Shown: positions 34,101-45,572, numbered from the stretch's first letter. The stretch is DNA of 60,000 bases from Cryptomeria japonica (GCF_030272615.1 NC_081409.1:202166449-202226448), one strand, 5' to 3'. Notes: generated by a model not told the origin, from the sequence alone. Program-made: numbers and translations.

Positions 34101-35105
34101 GATACTACATTTCTTAGTTTGATAGTACAGGTCCCAATTCCTTTCACAGGATATATGGAGTTATCTCCAATAGTAACCTCTTCACTTGAGTGCACGTCAA
34201 GTGTTTCAAACTAATTTCTGAATCCAGTTATATGCCTTGATGCTCCACTGTCTATGATCCAAGTGTTTTTATTTGTATTTATTTTTCTTGATAGGGCTAA
34301 GAAGAAAAGTGAGTTTTCTCCTTTGACTTCGGCTAGAGTAGCTTGTGTTTTCTTCCTTTCTGGACAATTCCTATGAGTGTGCCCATATTTGTCTCATTTG
34401 TAACACTAAATTTTAGACATATCTCTTTTCTGATGGTTTTTATTTCCTCTCTTCCATTTGGAGAACTTTTTCTTTTTGTTGAAGGTATTTGTATTAAGTG
34501 CTTGGATTTATCTTTCTTTATTTGGCCCTAATCCTCTTGAGATTAGTAGAGATTCCTCTTGAATGCACTCATTCTTAAGTTCTTCAAATTTGGGTAAGGG
34601 GGGTGTTATGCTAATACATTGAATGTAGGATTCCCATGAAATTAGTAATCCTCTTAGGGCTATGAGAGAGATTTCTTGATCATCTACCTCATTTCCAATA
34701 GTTTGTAATTGGTCTTTTACTTCAGATATCCTTGAAAAGTATGTAGATATTATATCATCTTTATTCATCTTTATGTTTAAAAGTTGTTGTTTCAAGGTTA
34801 ACATTCTGCTCACATTTTTAACTTCATATGTATTTTTAATGGTTTTAAATACTTCATATGCTTTAGGAAGTCTGTCTAGAGATGGAAGAATATGATCTTT
34901 GACTGAGTCAATAATTATTTTCTTTGCTTTATTATTACGCCTTTTCCAGGTTGATTTCTCTGGTTCATCATTTGGCATGTCTAGATTTTCTTCTATGTAA
35001 GACTCTAATTCTAGTTCTTCAAGAATGACAATTGATTTGTATCTTCCAAGAAATGAAGTTGGAGGTTCCTTCGAGTCTATCTTCCACTCTCATATTACTT
35101 GACAT
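31173..35105 (-). pseudogene. Copia D gag-pol polyprotein
   Basis: Start at ATG 35103-35105 (MSSNMRVEDRLEGTSNF). Order along the minus strand: Gag with a frameshift near 35035; a CCHC knuckle near 34390 whose second Cys is TGA; protease IIDSGASRH near 34240; integrase zinc region HKRLGHLRYS...CKGCALGK (33701-34195); integrase core VDDYSRKTW and LRSDNGGEY (33368-33658), where the position of the catalytic Glu after QNGVA is a stop; RT with [16 protein letters not shown] and the catalytic [11 protein letters not shown] (32036-32374); RNase H to 31173 with IIHCDNQSCIK and EQNADIFTKPLA. Stops or shifts lie near 31525, 32038, 32480, 33285, 33365, 33700 and 34210. Most domains are otherwise well kept, so the copy is fairly young but defective. 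Confidence 0.92.
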
Positions 35106-35224
35106 TTTGAATATTTTCTTAGTCAGATATATCCTCTGCATATATAGCCTCTGTGTCGATTTGTTATTTACTTCCGATAAATTCTTATTAGTAATATGGT
35201 TGTCTAATTTATTCTCTTAATATG

Positions 35225-35239
35225 TTGGCTCTCATACCA
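35225..35239 (-). other. Copia D primer-binding site
   Basis: On the minus strand TGGTATGAGAGCCAA follows the 5' LTR end directly, matching the initiator Met-tRNA primer pattern with one change. Confidence 0.82.
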
Positions 35240-35472
35240 TGTTGTGAAATATGGATCAAAGAATAATGACAGTGATTCTGGAAGACTGATTATCGTAAGT
35301 TATTGATCATCTCCATCATTGAATCCAACCGTTCATAACAATTAGTTTGTTTATGTTTAATTTCCAAATTGCATGCTCCGTTAATATAATGTGATCGAGA
35401 ATCACATGGGCATGATATATATAAAATAATCGATTTACCATCAGCTAGATTCACAAGGGCTATATCTTAACA
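35240..35472 (-). repeat. Copia D 5' LTR
   Basis: 233 bp, same ends as the 3' LTR. Apart from the missing hairpin block, differences are few. Confidence 0.9.
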
Positions 35473-35477
35473 TGAAC

Positions 35478-36512
35478 TGATGAATGATAATAAGAACTTG
35501 CATTCTAACTTGAAGATCAGTTAACTGAAACTCCCACCCTTTAGCCATTTCCATGTGCATGTTTATGGTAGTCCAATCTACTAAAAAATACTATCATGAC
35601 TGCACTTTCATTTCTCATAGAAGGTGATCATATCTCCATGTTGCATTTTCTAATCTCAAACTTACTATCATGTACCTCTGTATTTAGAACCCGATTTCTA
35701 TCACAATCCTTATTCTTCACTCCTCATTACTGGTCTGCAACACTGTATCACCATTGTACTGAGCCTTTGTGCATGCCTTATGACTATTACATCTTTGAAT
35801 ACCTTTGAGTTCTTTTTTTTTCTTTGATAGACTTGATCGTCTTATCTCTCAATGATAGTACTTTGGCTTTGGTTTGATTTGCAACAAGGCTTTTATGGAC
35901 TACAATTAGCATTGATGGAATCTCCTTGTATTGCCTTTAAGTTTGGGGCCTTGAAATGGAGTGTACACCTTATGATGGCACTGTCTACTTTGTGTCCTAC
36001 AATATTCTAATGTCTCCAACTCAGATGATTATCTTTTATGACTAGATATATCTTTGTAAGTGCTTTCTTTGTTAATCATTATCTCTTTGAGTTGTGTATG
36101 CCTAAGATTGAAATTCTATTCTTGATAGTCTTGTTGCTCACTATTTTGTAGAGTTTTTCTTAGGCACGTGCACTATCACATGTTTCCCTTTAAACAAGGT
36201 CTAGGACTATACCTAACCCTACATTGTTATCCATTATTGCATATTGAGTTCTAGATCTCTATCTTTATAATGTCCTCCTTTGATAGTATTTTTATACAAC
36301 AATATGACTATCTATATGACTATCTGTATGACTATTTATGAATGCTTTATGTACTGGCTGCAAGACATTTTTGGAATTTACAATTATGATTCCCTATGAT
36401 AAGTCTTCTCATGCATTCTTGTAGCTATTTCATCTTTATCTTCCTGATAATGAAGTACCTACTGCGCTTAATCCTTTGTAAGCTCACTGATATTAATGTT
36501 TCTGATATTAAT
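35478..36512. other. CACTA non-coding interior
   Basis: T-rich on the plus strand. No frame of interest and no repeat ends recognised. Confidence 0.5.
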
Positions 36513-37440
36513 CCTTTGTAATCAGCAAAAGTCAACCCAATAGTAACATTGACAAGTAGAAGCATGTGATCGGGATAGCATACACCGTTTAAGTCCATCA
36601 ACATAACACACACTAGCGGCAATGGAGAAATCTTGTCTTTTCGATAGCCTATGAGCTATTGGTATGACTTATCCCGATGTACATTGGAAAAAAGTAAAAT
36701 GCATCGACAAAGGTTACGATGATAAAGGGTCATCAATGTATAAAAAAATAGTCAGGATTTTTTTTTTAAATGTTGGGGAAGGTCGGAATTCTGACGAACA
36801 CCACAAGACAATCGATGATGTTGCCATACCTATGATGACAAAAATATCACAGGATGCAACCTTATCCATTGTCGTAATCATCAAAATTCTGACATCTCCT
36901 TGAAGATGGTCCATTGGCAGAACACACATTAGCGGCAATGGAGAAATCATGTCTTATCGATAGCTGATGAGGCTATCGGTAAGACTTATCCCAATGGAAG
37001 CAAACAAAACTAAAATTCATCAGCAAAGGTTACAACGTTAAAGGGTCATCGGCAAAGGTTATGATGATAAAGGATGCAATGAGGTCAGAATTTCGATGCC
37101 TCCTCATCAAACAAACATATCGCCTAGTGGCAATGGAGAAATCTTGTCTTTTCAATATCCAATGAGGCTATTGGTAAGACTTATCCTGATGGACACTTCC
37201 AAAGTAAAATGCATCAGCAAAGGTTACGATGATAAATAAAGGGTCTTAGGCAAAGGTTATGATAGTAAAGAATTCAATGAGGTCGGAATTTCGATGTCTC
37301 CTTGTCAAAAAAACATGTTGCGAGTGCATAGAAATTTTCGACGTGGTGTCATCTAAATTTTGACTGTAATCCCTTTGTCAGAATCACCGATGAAAAAATA
37401 GCGATGAACAAATACGTTAGAATTTTTTTTGTTTAGTTAT
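36513..37440 (-). repeat. CACTA right subterminal modules, three partial copies
   Basis: 36513-36735 is the inverted counterpart of 14232-14690 and 22306-22720. GGCAATGGAGAAATC plus a CTATCGGTAAGACTTATCC-like stretch recurs near 36615, 36935 and 37128. AAAGGTTAYGATGATAAAGG recurs near 36710, 37052 and 37213. GGTCGGAATTTCGATG recurs near 37083 and 37271. Arrays like this are the usual transposase-binding ends of CACTA elements. Confidence 0.75.
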
Positions 37441-37458
37441 CTTAGTTCCGATAAACGA

Positions 37459-37489
37459 TCATCGAAAAACCACTCCAAATATACTAGTG
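37459..37489 (-). repeat. CACTA right terminal inverted repeat
   Basis: Reads, inverted, CACTAGTATATTTGGAGTGG and continues to match the left end for about 31 bp. TGT follows at 37490-37492. Confidence 0.88.
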
Positions 37490-37492
37490 TGT

Positions 37493-40017
37493 ATCTAGGT
37501 AATCCAAGTATGAAATCCATGCTTATGTCTTCCCAAGGTCTCTCTGGTACTGTCAAAGGCTTATACAATCCTACATTCTGACTACTTCCTTTTGTAACCC
37601 AAAAAACTCTATAGCTTTGCACAAATTTCCTAACATCCTTATGAATCTGAGCCCAAAAAGAAATGTTCACTCACCAATGCTACTATTTTGTCAACACCAA
37701 AGTGTCTGGCTAATCCTCCACTATGTTTCTCCTTTATCAGATTCTCCCTCATAGAACTCTTAGGTATACACAATTGAACTCCTTTGAATAACATACCATC
37801 TTGATTGAAATAATCCAACCATTGACTTATATCTACCATAACCGGTGCTCTACATGCTTTCTAGGGTTCTGCAAAGTTTGGGTCATCATCATACTAAGTT
37901 TTCAACTCCTCAAATCCTAACATTGTCACCCTCATCTCTATCAGCAAATTCCTCCTACTCAATGCATCAGCAACTTTGTTTGACTTTCTGCTCCTATGCT
38001 TCAACAAAAAGGTGTAACTCTACAAACATTCTACCCATCTCATATGTCTCTGATCCAACTTACTCTAACTGTTCAAATACTGTAAGACTTGATGATAAGT
38101 ATACAACACAAATTCCTTAGGCAATAGGTAATATCTCTACTTCTTCAAGGCTTAAACTATGACATAAAATTCCTGATCATACATAGAATATCTCCTTCTT
38201 TCATCATTCAACTTCTCACTGAAATAAGCTACTGCTCTCCCTTCCTGACTTAATACTACTCCAATTGTATTCCTACTTGCATCATAGTCCACTTGAAATA
38301 CTTTGTTGAAATCTGGCAAAGCAAACATAGGCTTCTCAATCACTTTCAGCTTAAACAATTCAAAACTCTTATTTTCTCTGGTTGTCCATTTGAATTCTTT
38401 CATAGCTCGTCTCATTGTCTTAGTCATAGGGCTACAAATTGAACTAAAATTTCAGATAAACTTCCAGTAGAAACTAGCCAATCCATGAAATGATCTTACC
38501 TCTCCACTTCTTTCCGGTGTAGGTCATTCAACTATTGCCTTCACCTTCCCAGGGTCCTTCTTCATTCCATCCGCAAATATCACAAATCCCAAATAGACTA
38601 ACTCTTCCTTCATGAAAGTACACTTCTTAATATTTATCAACAACTTCTCCTCTCTCAACTACTGCAAAACTTGTCTTAAATTCAATAAATGCTCCTCTTT
38701 TATCTTACTGAAAATCAGAATGTCATCCAAATATACAATAACAAAATTACCCAATAATTTCTTCAATACCTCATTCATCAATCTCATGAAAGTACTTGGT
38801 GCATTAGTCAATCCAAAAATCATCACCAGTTATTCATACAATCCTTCATTTGTCTTGAATGTTGTCTTCCACTCATCCCCTTCTCTAATTCTGATTTGAT
38901 GATATCCACTCTTCAAGTCTATCTTGGTGTAGTATTTGGCTCCACTCAAATAATCCATTATGTCATCCATCCTAGGTAAAGGAAACCAGTACTTTATTGT
39001 GATCTTGTTTATTGCACTGAGATCGATACACATCCTCCATTCTCCATTCTTCTTAGGTTCTAACACTGTTGGTATTGCACAGGGACTCAATCTTTCTCTG
39101 ATCAAACCCTTCTTCAATAATTCTTGCATGCACTTGTCTATTCAACTCTTCATTCTCTGTCGATGTCATCTGGTGTGCAACTTTGTTAGGTAAACTAGCT
39201 CCAAGAATCAAGTCCATGCAATGACTAATACTGCTCATAGGTGGTAATCCATTAGGCACATTATCTGAAATGATGTCCTCACACTTTGTCAGCAACTCCT
39301 TTATCTCCTCTGGTTGTTCTTCTTCATGCTCCAGGTTCCCAGTCTTCTTAGGAACTAAGGCAAAACACACATTCTCATGTCTCATTCCATCTAGGAATTT
39401 CCTTCCATCCACCAAACAAATTCTAGCTTTTGTACAGACTTCACTCTTTAGGGGATCCTCCAAGGGTAACAAGATTTGTTTCATCCCATTTGCTACAATA
39501 GTATATATATTCTTTCTTCCATCACGTATTGCCTATCTATCAAACTGCAAAGGTCTACCCAAAAAAATGTGACAAATATCCATAGCCATAATATCATACA
39601 AAACTTCATCATGATAGTTTCCAATTTTCAATTTCACCAAGCATTGCTCACTCACTAACAACTTATGATCATCCTGAATCCAATTTATTTGGTAAGGCTT
39701 AGGGTGTCTCAATCTTTCCAACTTCATTTTATTCACAATTTCTTCTAAAACAAGATTATTCAAACTACCACTATCAGTAACTACTTTGCAATACTTACCA
39801 GATACCTTACATATGATCTTGAACAAATTCCACCTCTATAAGGGCTCTTCATCCTCTCCGGTATGACACAAATCTCTCCTCATCATCAACAGTTCTCCAT
39901 CCTCCAATTTGTTAGTTGATCCGGTGGGGGTTTCTTCTACCAATGTTGTTCTCCTAGTATTCTTTGTCTTCTTACATTCAAAATCACAATGTCCTTCTCC
40001 TCCACACTTAAAGAAAG
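37493..40017 (-). pseudogene. Gypsy C gag-end, protease, RT, RNase H and integrase N-part
   Basis: Minus strand, from right to left: a Gag zinc knuckle near 39975-40015 (FKCGGEGHCDFEC, first Cys replaced by Phe); protease 39533-39826 with VVTDSGSLNNLV and GRPLQFDR; RT from 39484 with [32 protein letters not shown] and the catalytic [10 protein letters not shown] near 38730; RNase H 38152-38427 with VDYDASRNTIGVVLSQEGRA and RRYSMYDQEFYVIV; integrase 37493-37839 with PERPWEDISMDFILGLPR. The integrase is cut by the CACTA and continues at 13963-13885. The RT and RNase H motifs fit the chromovirus branch of gypsy (inference). Around eight stops or frameshifts are present. Confidence 0.9.
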
Positions 40018-41089
40018 TGTTTGTCCTTACAACTGGAATGGAAACGAGGTAATAAAATACAATTCAGAGATTGAATATCCTTGAATAGCTAGCTTTCCTG
40101 TGGTAAAGGCTCATTTACTTATCAACCAGGGACGTAAACTTAAAACAGGCCAGCATTGTATGTATGTGCACCAAGTTCATATCGCAACCATTCTATATTA
40201 CTGTAGGAAAGGAAATTATTTTTAAGTAAACACGCAAAATCTCAATGAACTAATGCTTAATCTCACATTTGGAAATTACTTTAAACAAATATTGTTAAAT
40301 GATAAATTTCTAGCAAGCAACGGGAACTACTCTGCTATTGTGGCTACAGGAACAGACACGAGAACTATTTCCAGTGGCTGTAGGAATAGACAATTGTAGA
40401 AACAACTATTACAGAAGTCATAAAATACCAGAATATTGTGTATTACAAATATTATGATCATTCTCTACTATCCCCAATATGAGAGAGATCCCTTTATTTA
40501 TAATAAAACCTATAACAAAATCCTAACTGATCGACCACATTCCTACGAAATAGGTGAACAGGATTTATTAACAAGAGAAGAAGAAGTCAGCACAAGAAAA
40601 TAGAACAACATCTACCTTGCAGCTGAGAAAATATAGCATGACTTGCTTCTTGGATCTAAGCTCCACTAAGAATAGTTATAAATGTTTCATGAATCACTCT
40701 GCTAAAGAACCAGTCAAGTGGCTTCGATCATTATTGCATTTCTCTGACTGGGTCTGCATTATATACTTGGTGCTTCCACCATTTAGTCTTTACTTCACCT
40801 TTACCAACCCTGCATCATGATATTAATGTGCACAACAAACATGTGTATATACTAATGCTAGCATGATATAATTTAAACCATATTTAAAATTGATTTTAGA
40901 TATTTGCATAGATAAAGCATTTAAAACCATTATATGACATCCTTAAGTATAAGTCAAACCCGTTTCAAAAACACTTAAAAGGTATCAACTAGGAGAGTAT
41001 TATAATCCAAATGTCATCTAATCACAAGACCTAAGCAAGAGTATTATAACAAAAATCTATCAAAATAGAGCCATTATTTAGGCTCATCA
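40018..41089 (-). repeat. Element N 3' LTR (inferred)
   Basis: Bounded by TGTTTGTCC (40018) and GCTCATCA (41089), TG..CA on either strand. It abuts a polypurine tract on its minus-strand upstream side and interrupts the Gag knuckle of gypsy C on the other. A minus-strand TATAAATA lies at 40495-40502. The second LTR was not found, so the boundaries are provisional. Confidence 0.5.
40495..40502 (-). promoter_or_regulatory. TATA box in element N LTR
   Basis: TATAAATA on the minus strand, followed by AAGGGATC, in mid-LTR. Confidence 0.4.
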
Positions 41090-41098
41090 TCTCCCCCT
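41090..41098 (-). other. Polypurine tract of element N
   Basis: Minus strand AGGGGGAGA directly before TGATGAGCC, the presumed LTR start. Confidence 0.6.
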
Positions 41099-41341
41099 AA
41101 CCTAACTTCTTATTGATCCTCCAGCAACAGGAAAATTCCAGATTTTGGCATTGATTTGGAAATTGCCTAGAGTAACCTGCCCAAAACCACCTGCAGACAA
41201 ACTCCAGTAGAATCCTTCCATTTTCTCCAATCTCTTCCACTGGTACGTTCTGCTGCTTCATTGTATGGTGGGTCATTGTCCGTACATCCCATCAGTGGCC
41301 ATAGGAGGATTGGAAGCTGAAAATTTGAGAGGCAGCCAATG

Positions 41342-43620
41342 TCATCCCTTTGTTCTTCCCAAGTGCATATACTTGGGTGCTTTGTTTAAGGCTGCATGGT
41401 AGTTTTGCACAAAGTGTGGCTCAAATTGCCCTAACTCATTTGGAAGGCTATTCCACCATTGGACTATATATCCTATTGCTACTTGTCCTTCCCTTGGAGT
41501 CATTTGTTCATATTCTTTATACACTTCTTCCCTTAAGGGTAGGATATCCTTTGCATAATCTGGCTCATATACAATCTTTTGCCAATCAAAATAAAGTCAC
41601 CTAGGTTCCCTTGATTCATCCCTTAAGGGCAGTGAAAGCTCAATTTCTTCCTTGTTATGCACCCAAAATTGCTCTCCCCTTGCTATTTTATTCTGCATCC
41701 ATGACATAAGAGCTCTCAATTGGATATCTCCAATGTAGAGGAGAGGGTTCCAATCGACATCATTAGGAACAACATAGTTATGTACATAAAGTTCACAAAG
41801 TAGATTTTTAATTGTTGTAGGAGATGTCTGATAAGCCTGTAGAATTCCTCTGGTGTCTACAATGAGGGACTTAAATCCCTGACAATTCTCATCATCTGGA
41901 AACTGATATGTTGTTCTCTTAAATGCAGAGAGTAAACACGAGGAGGAGCTCAGGCATTGCATTAGTTGTGGTACCACGGTGGTTACTGTTTCCACCTTAG
42001 CTTTAAGCTGAGCAATTTCCTCGTCCTTTTGTTCAATAATTTTCTTCTGCTTGTCGATTATCATCTGCATTTTTACCTTTTCCAATTCCCAATCCTCATA
42101 GAGAGCAAGTCCCACTGCATGACTAGTAAGGGAAGTAGGTGGCCTATGAATAGGTGCCCTAGGTTTCTTCTTTTCAAATTTTCTCCCTGCTTCAATAACC
42201 TATTCTATAGTAGATGCTAAGTTGTCCAGCTTTTCAAAATCTACTTCTTTCTGAGGCTGCTCAATATTCTAGAGTTCCCCTTCTTGCAACTGCGGTTCCT
42301 GTTCTTCCTCCATTTTTTGCAGTTCTTCCTCTTTTTCTTGTTCCCGTTGGGGTTCATTAGGTGGAGAAGGAGGGACATCATTGTGAGGTGGACTGTGTTG
42401 CTCTTGTTCTGGAGAGTCAATCAAGATGGTAACATTTGGCTCCATTGATTCATCTTGGTTTTTAATCTTTTTCTGGAGCCTACCACTGCTTCTCCGAGAT
42501 TTCCCTTTTTCGGCTGCAGGACTACTTCTTGTAGCCAATTCTTCAACCACTTCAATGATTACTGGAGAAACTAGTTTTACAACTTTCCTTTTCTTGGTTG
42601 CAGGAGAGGGTAAATTCTCACTTTTACCTTTCTCTTCCTTATGTTCTATGTCAACCTATTTTTCTCTGCCCTTTTCCTTTTGTGTGGCAGCCCTAATTTT
42701 TCTTAGACTTTGAGAAGGAAACCTTGTTGTAGATTTCTCTTGTAAGGGTTCCTCTGTTGCAGGAATATTTTGTTCTGATGATATCCTGGAGGATGAGGGT
42801 TCAATAGGGGAACAAGGTTTTTCAAGGGTTTCCAAATTTTCTTGTGCTTGAGATGGAAGTGGCTCCTCTATAACCATGTTTTCTACCCTAAACATCCTAA
42901 TTTCAAAAATTTCATTCCAAGGCATAGGAGAGGCATCTCTCAAAGATATTTCAACTAATATCTTAGTTAGGCAATGGTGAGAAACAAAGTGAGGCCTACC
43001 TTTCTGGGTCTTTGTTGCACTTATGGAAAGAAGGTTGTACAATAGGCTTGGAACACTCATCCTTCTTCCATGGTGTAGATGACTTAGAAGCTTGTAGTGA
43101 TGGGAATGCAGACACAAGAACCTTCCTTCATAGGTTAAATACTTTAAAACCTACAATGCTACTGCTTTCCATTTAGACGGAAGAGATTCTCACCTAGCTC
43201 CTTGTCTATCTACTACTAATGGTGGGTCTCCCAGATGTGTAAATTCTTCTCTTGCACTACGTGCATCCTTGGATTCTGAGTACTTTTCTCTGTCTGTTAG
43301 TAACCCAGTTACCTCTGCAATCCGTTCCTCTGTAACCACCACTCTCAAACCTTTTACCTGGGCTTCTCCATTTGAAAGTGTGTGGGTAAATTCCCTTGCA
43401 ATTTCTGCATTTAACTCCGTCATCTTCAAAAAATAATCCAGCCACCCACTATTACGAAATATTGGCTCACAATCTTGGTCCTAAAGAAGGAATTCATGGA
43501 TTGTTGGCTCATGACAAATAGGTGGACCTCCCACTACAGTGATAACACTTTCTACTCTATAATGGCATAAATCTGCCCAATTTTTGCACTAAGTTATGCA
43601 CTAAAATACACTCAATGTGC
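41342..43620 (-). pseudogene. Element N protein: one long frame of unknown function, about 700-750 codons
   Basis: All pieces (43429, 43117, 42550, 42115 and 41524 to the stop at 41342) are in the same minus-strand frame, broken by seven stops, each TAG or TGA, without frameshifts. N-terminal part near 43200-43460: WLDYFLKMTELNAEIAREF and LRVVVTEERIAEVTGL, comparable to 21499-21888. Near 42980-43100: RRMSVPSLLYNLLSISATK. Middle 42270-42900: Pro/Glu/Ser-rich with a basic cluster ATKKRKVVKLV that looks like a nuclear localisation signal. 41960-42115: a coiled coil (KKIIEQKDEEIAQLKAKVET). C-terminal 41342-41900: a globular-looking end. No retroviral Gag, protease or RT motif is seen. It is followed by a polypurine tract and LTR, so it is carried by an LTR element that lacks pol (inference). 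The start codon is not identified. Confidence 0.6.
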
Positions 43621-44092
43621 CTTTACTTGGTCGGAACCTAGCTGCAATCTAAAAATAGCTCTAAGCAGACAGAAAAGAAGAATACAAGATATCACCTCAA
43701 ACTAGGAATTTGAAAAATAAAACGCAATCCGAGAGGACATAAAAATTATCTTCTAGAGTCATTATTAGCGTACTCCCTCCCCCCCCCAACCTAAGGTTTA
43801 ACAGGTGTCCACACATGTGGAGGACCGAAAAAGAACACTATGCAAAATATCATAATTATAGTTGATATGGTTTAATTATATACATGCAACAAAAATAAAT
43901 ACACGTGAGCGTACCTGACATCATGTGAGAATGACAGCAGCTGAAGACATTGAGTCGTCATGCATGGAAAACGAGGCAAAAATAGATGGAGTGAAAGGAA
44001 AGAAATGAGTGAATAAAGAATGGAATATTTATTATGCAGAAAAGTACTTCCTCCAGATGTGGAAGTATTTATTATGATCATTTAGAAAATAT
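43621..44092. other. Unresolved junction between element N and gypsy B
   Basis: Contains a minus-strand GGGGGGGGGAGGGAG polypurine run (43777-43791), a candidate 3' primer for gypsy B, but no LTR start (TG) follows it. Upstream, 43800-44090 reads as gypsy B 3' UTR. Where N ends and B begins is not clear. Confidence 0.4.
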
Positions 44093-45572
44093 TTAAGATG
44101 GAGTGGTGACGGAAAATCCGTCGATAGTTGTTGTAGGAATCTTGGCATGCTCAATAGTGGAAAACTGCTGCAGAAAGTCATCTTTGCTAAGAGGTTTATG
44201 GTACAAGCGCAACCGATGACCATTGCCTAACAATTTAAACTTAACAAGATCAATTGTAGATAATCTGACAGCACCATTAGAGAATGTTTCAACTATCTCA
44301 TAAGGTCCTAACCACCGTGTTTGTAATTTTCCCAAATTATCTTTATACCTCGAATCATAGAGAAGAGCCCAATCACCTGGCTTGAATGATTTATCTTTGA
44401 TATAGTGATCATGCCACACTTCATGTGCTGGGTTTGAACAGATTTGGTATGCTGCAGGGCGAACTTTCTTATCTCATCGAAAGCATTAAGCTGCAGGAGC
44501 CTTTCCTCTTGTGCTACAAAAAGAGTCATATCTAAGGAAATAACTGTTCTCAAGGTTTTATGCTCAAATTCTACAAGCATCATTGCTTTTGTCCCATATA
44601 CCATTTCAAATGGTGTAAACCCTGTTGTAGTTTTCCAAGCAATTCTATAAGACCATACTGCTTCAAATAATCTGCTAGACCAATCTTTTCGATTGAGAGC
44701 TACTATTTTGGTCAATATTGATTCAAGCTCCATGTTAGTGATCTATGCTTGTCCATTAGCCTGAGGATGATAAGGAGTGGATTTCCTATGCCAGACATTG
44801 TATTCATTAACCAAGGTTGTGATCAAAGTGAAAGTGAATTGTGCCCCTTGATCTGTTACTATTTCTCTAGGAACTCCATACCGAGTGAAGATTTCTTCAT
44901 ATAAAAATTCTGCTACCTTATTATCTCTAGCATGCTTGAAGCCTTTCACCTCTACCCATTTAGTGGCATAGTCGGTACAAACAAGAATGTAGGACCGACC
45001 ATTTGATGATTAATCAATTGGCCCAACAAAGTCTAAGCCCCATTTGTCAAATGGTGTAACAATCACCTAGGGGTGTAAAGGCATTTCATCAGACCGAGTT
45101 GGTCTTCCCATTCTTTGACATATGTCACATTTCCTGGTGTATTTGACTGCATCCTTGTGCAAGGTTGGCCAATAGTACCCGGTAGTTAATATCTTGAAGT
45201 TGTTCTTTTGGATGCAAAGTGACCTCCACAAGGCTCATCATGACAGGTGTGAAGTATATCACATGTCTCATCTTCCCTTACACAGCGCCTCATAACTTGA
45301 TCTGGCCCTATATAAAATAAGCAATCTGCTATCCATGAGAAGTTGAAACTCTTTTCTACCAGCAATCTTTTTTCTTTGGGTGAGAAATGTGGAGGTATCT
45401 TGTTAGCTGCTAGGTAGTTAGCTATGTCAGCATACCATGGACTATTCAAATTGATGGAAAACAAATGCTCATCTGGAAAAGAATCATCAGTGACCTCAGG
45501 ATTGTCTGGTGTTTGAATCCTAGACAGAAAATTTGCCACTACATTTGCTTTAACAGGTTTATCTATTATAGT
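44093..45572 (-). pseudogene. Gypsy B RNase H end and integrase
   Basis: Minus strand. It begins inside the RNase H tail (KANVVANFLSRI) at the insertion point of element A. The zinc-binding region follows (CHDEPCGGHFASKRT, then KCDICQRMG near 45110-45230). The core has FDKWGLDFVGPI, LVCTDYATKWVEV (first Asp) and EIVTDQGAQFT (second Asp). TPYHPQANGQA is followed by TAG where the catalytic Glu is expected (44743). 44308-44733 encodes AVWSYRIAWKTTTGFTPFEM and the C-terminal part ends near 44093 after GPYEIVETFSNGAVRL. A frameshift lies near 44400 and a stop near 45070 and 45010. Gag, protease and RT lie beyond element A, outside the window. Confidence 0.9.

Larger units (their letters stand above)
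30460..35472 (-). mobile_element. Ty1/copia retrotransposon D, nearly complete
   Basis: Minus-strand element, 5.0 kb, with both LTRs, PBS, polypurine tract and all coding domains. The 5-bp target duplication TGAAC is perfect (30455-30459 and 35473-35477). It lies in the non-coding 3' part of the CACTA. The two LTRs differ mainly by one indel of about 87 bp containing a hairpin. Confidence 0.93.
13964..37489 (+). mobile_element. CACTA (En/Spm) DNA transposon, 23.5 kb with cargo and nested insertions
   Basis: Both ends carry the CACTA terminal inverted repeat, CACTAGTA then ATTTGGAGTGG, matching for about 31 bp with two differences. A 3-bp target duplication TGT flanks it (13961-13963 and 37490-37492), as expected of the superfamily. 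It encodes a plus-strand tnp2-type transposase with introns (23599-28825). The left half holds an SPT6 gene fragment and a large decayed minus-strand gene lying between two direct copies of a subterminal module. Nested inside are a solo LTR, a SINE and a copia element. The transposase has stops, so movement would need a helper. Confidence 0.9.
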
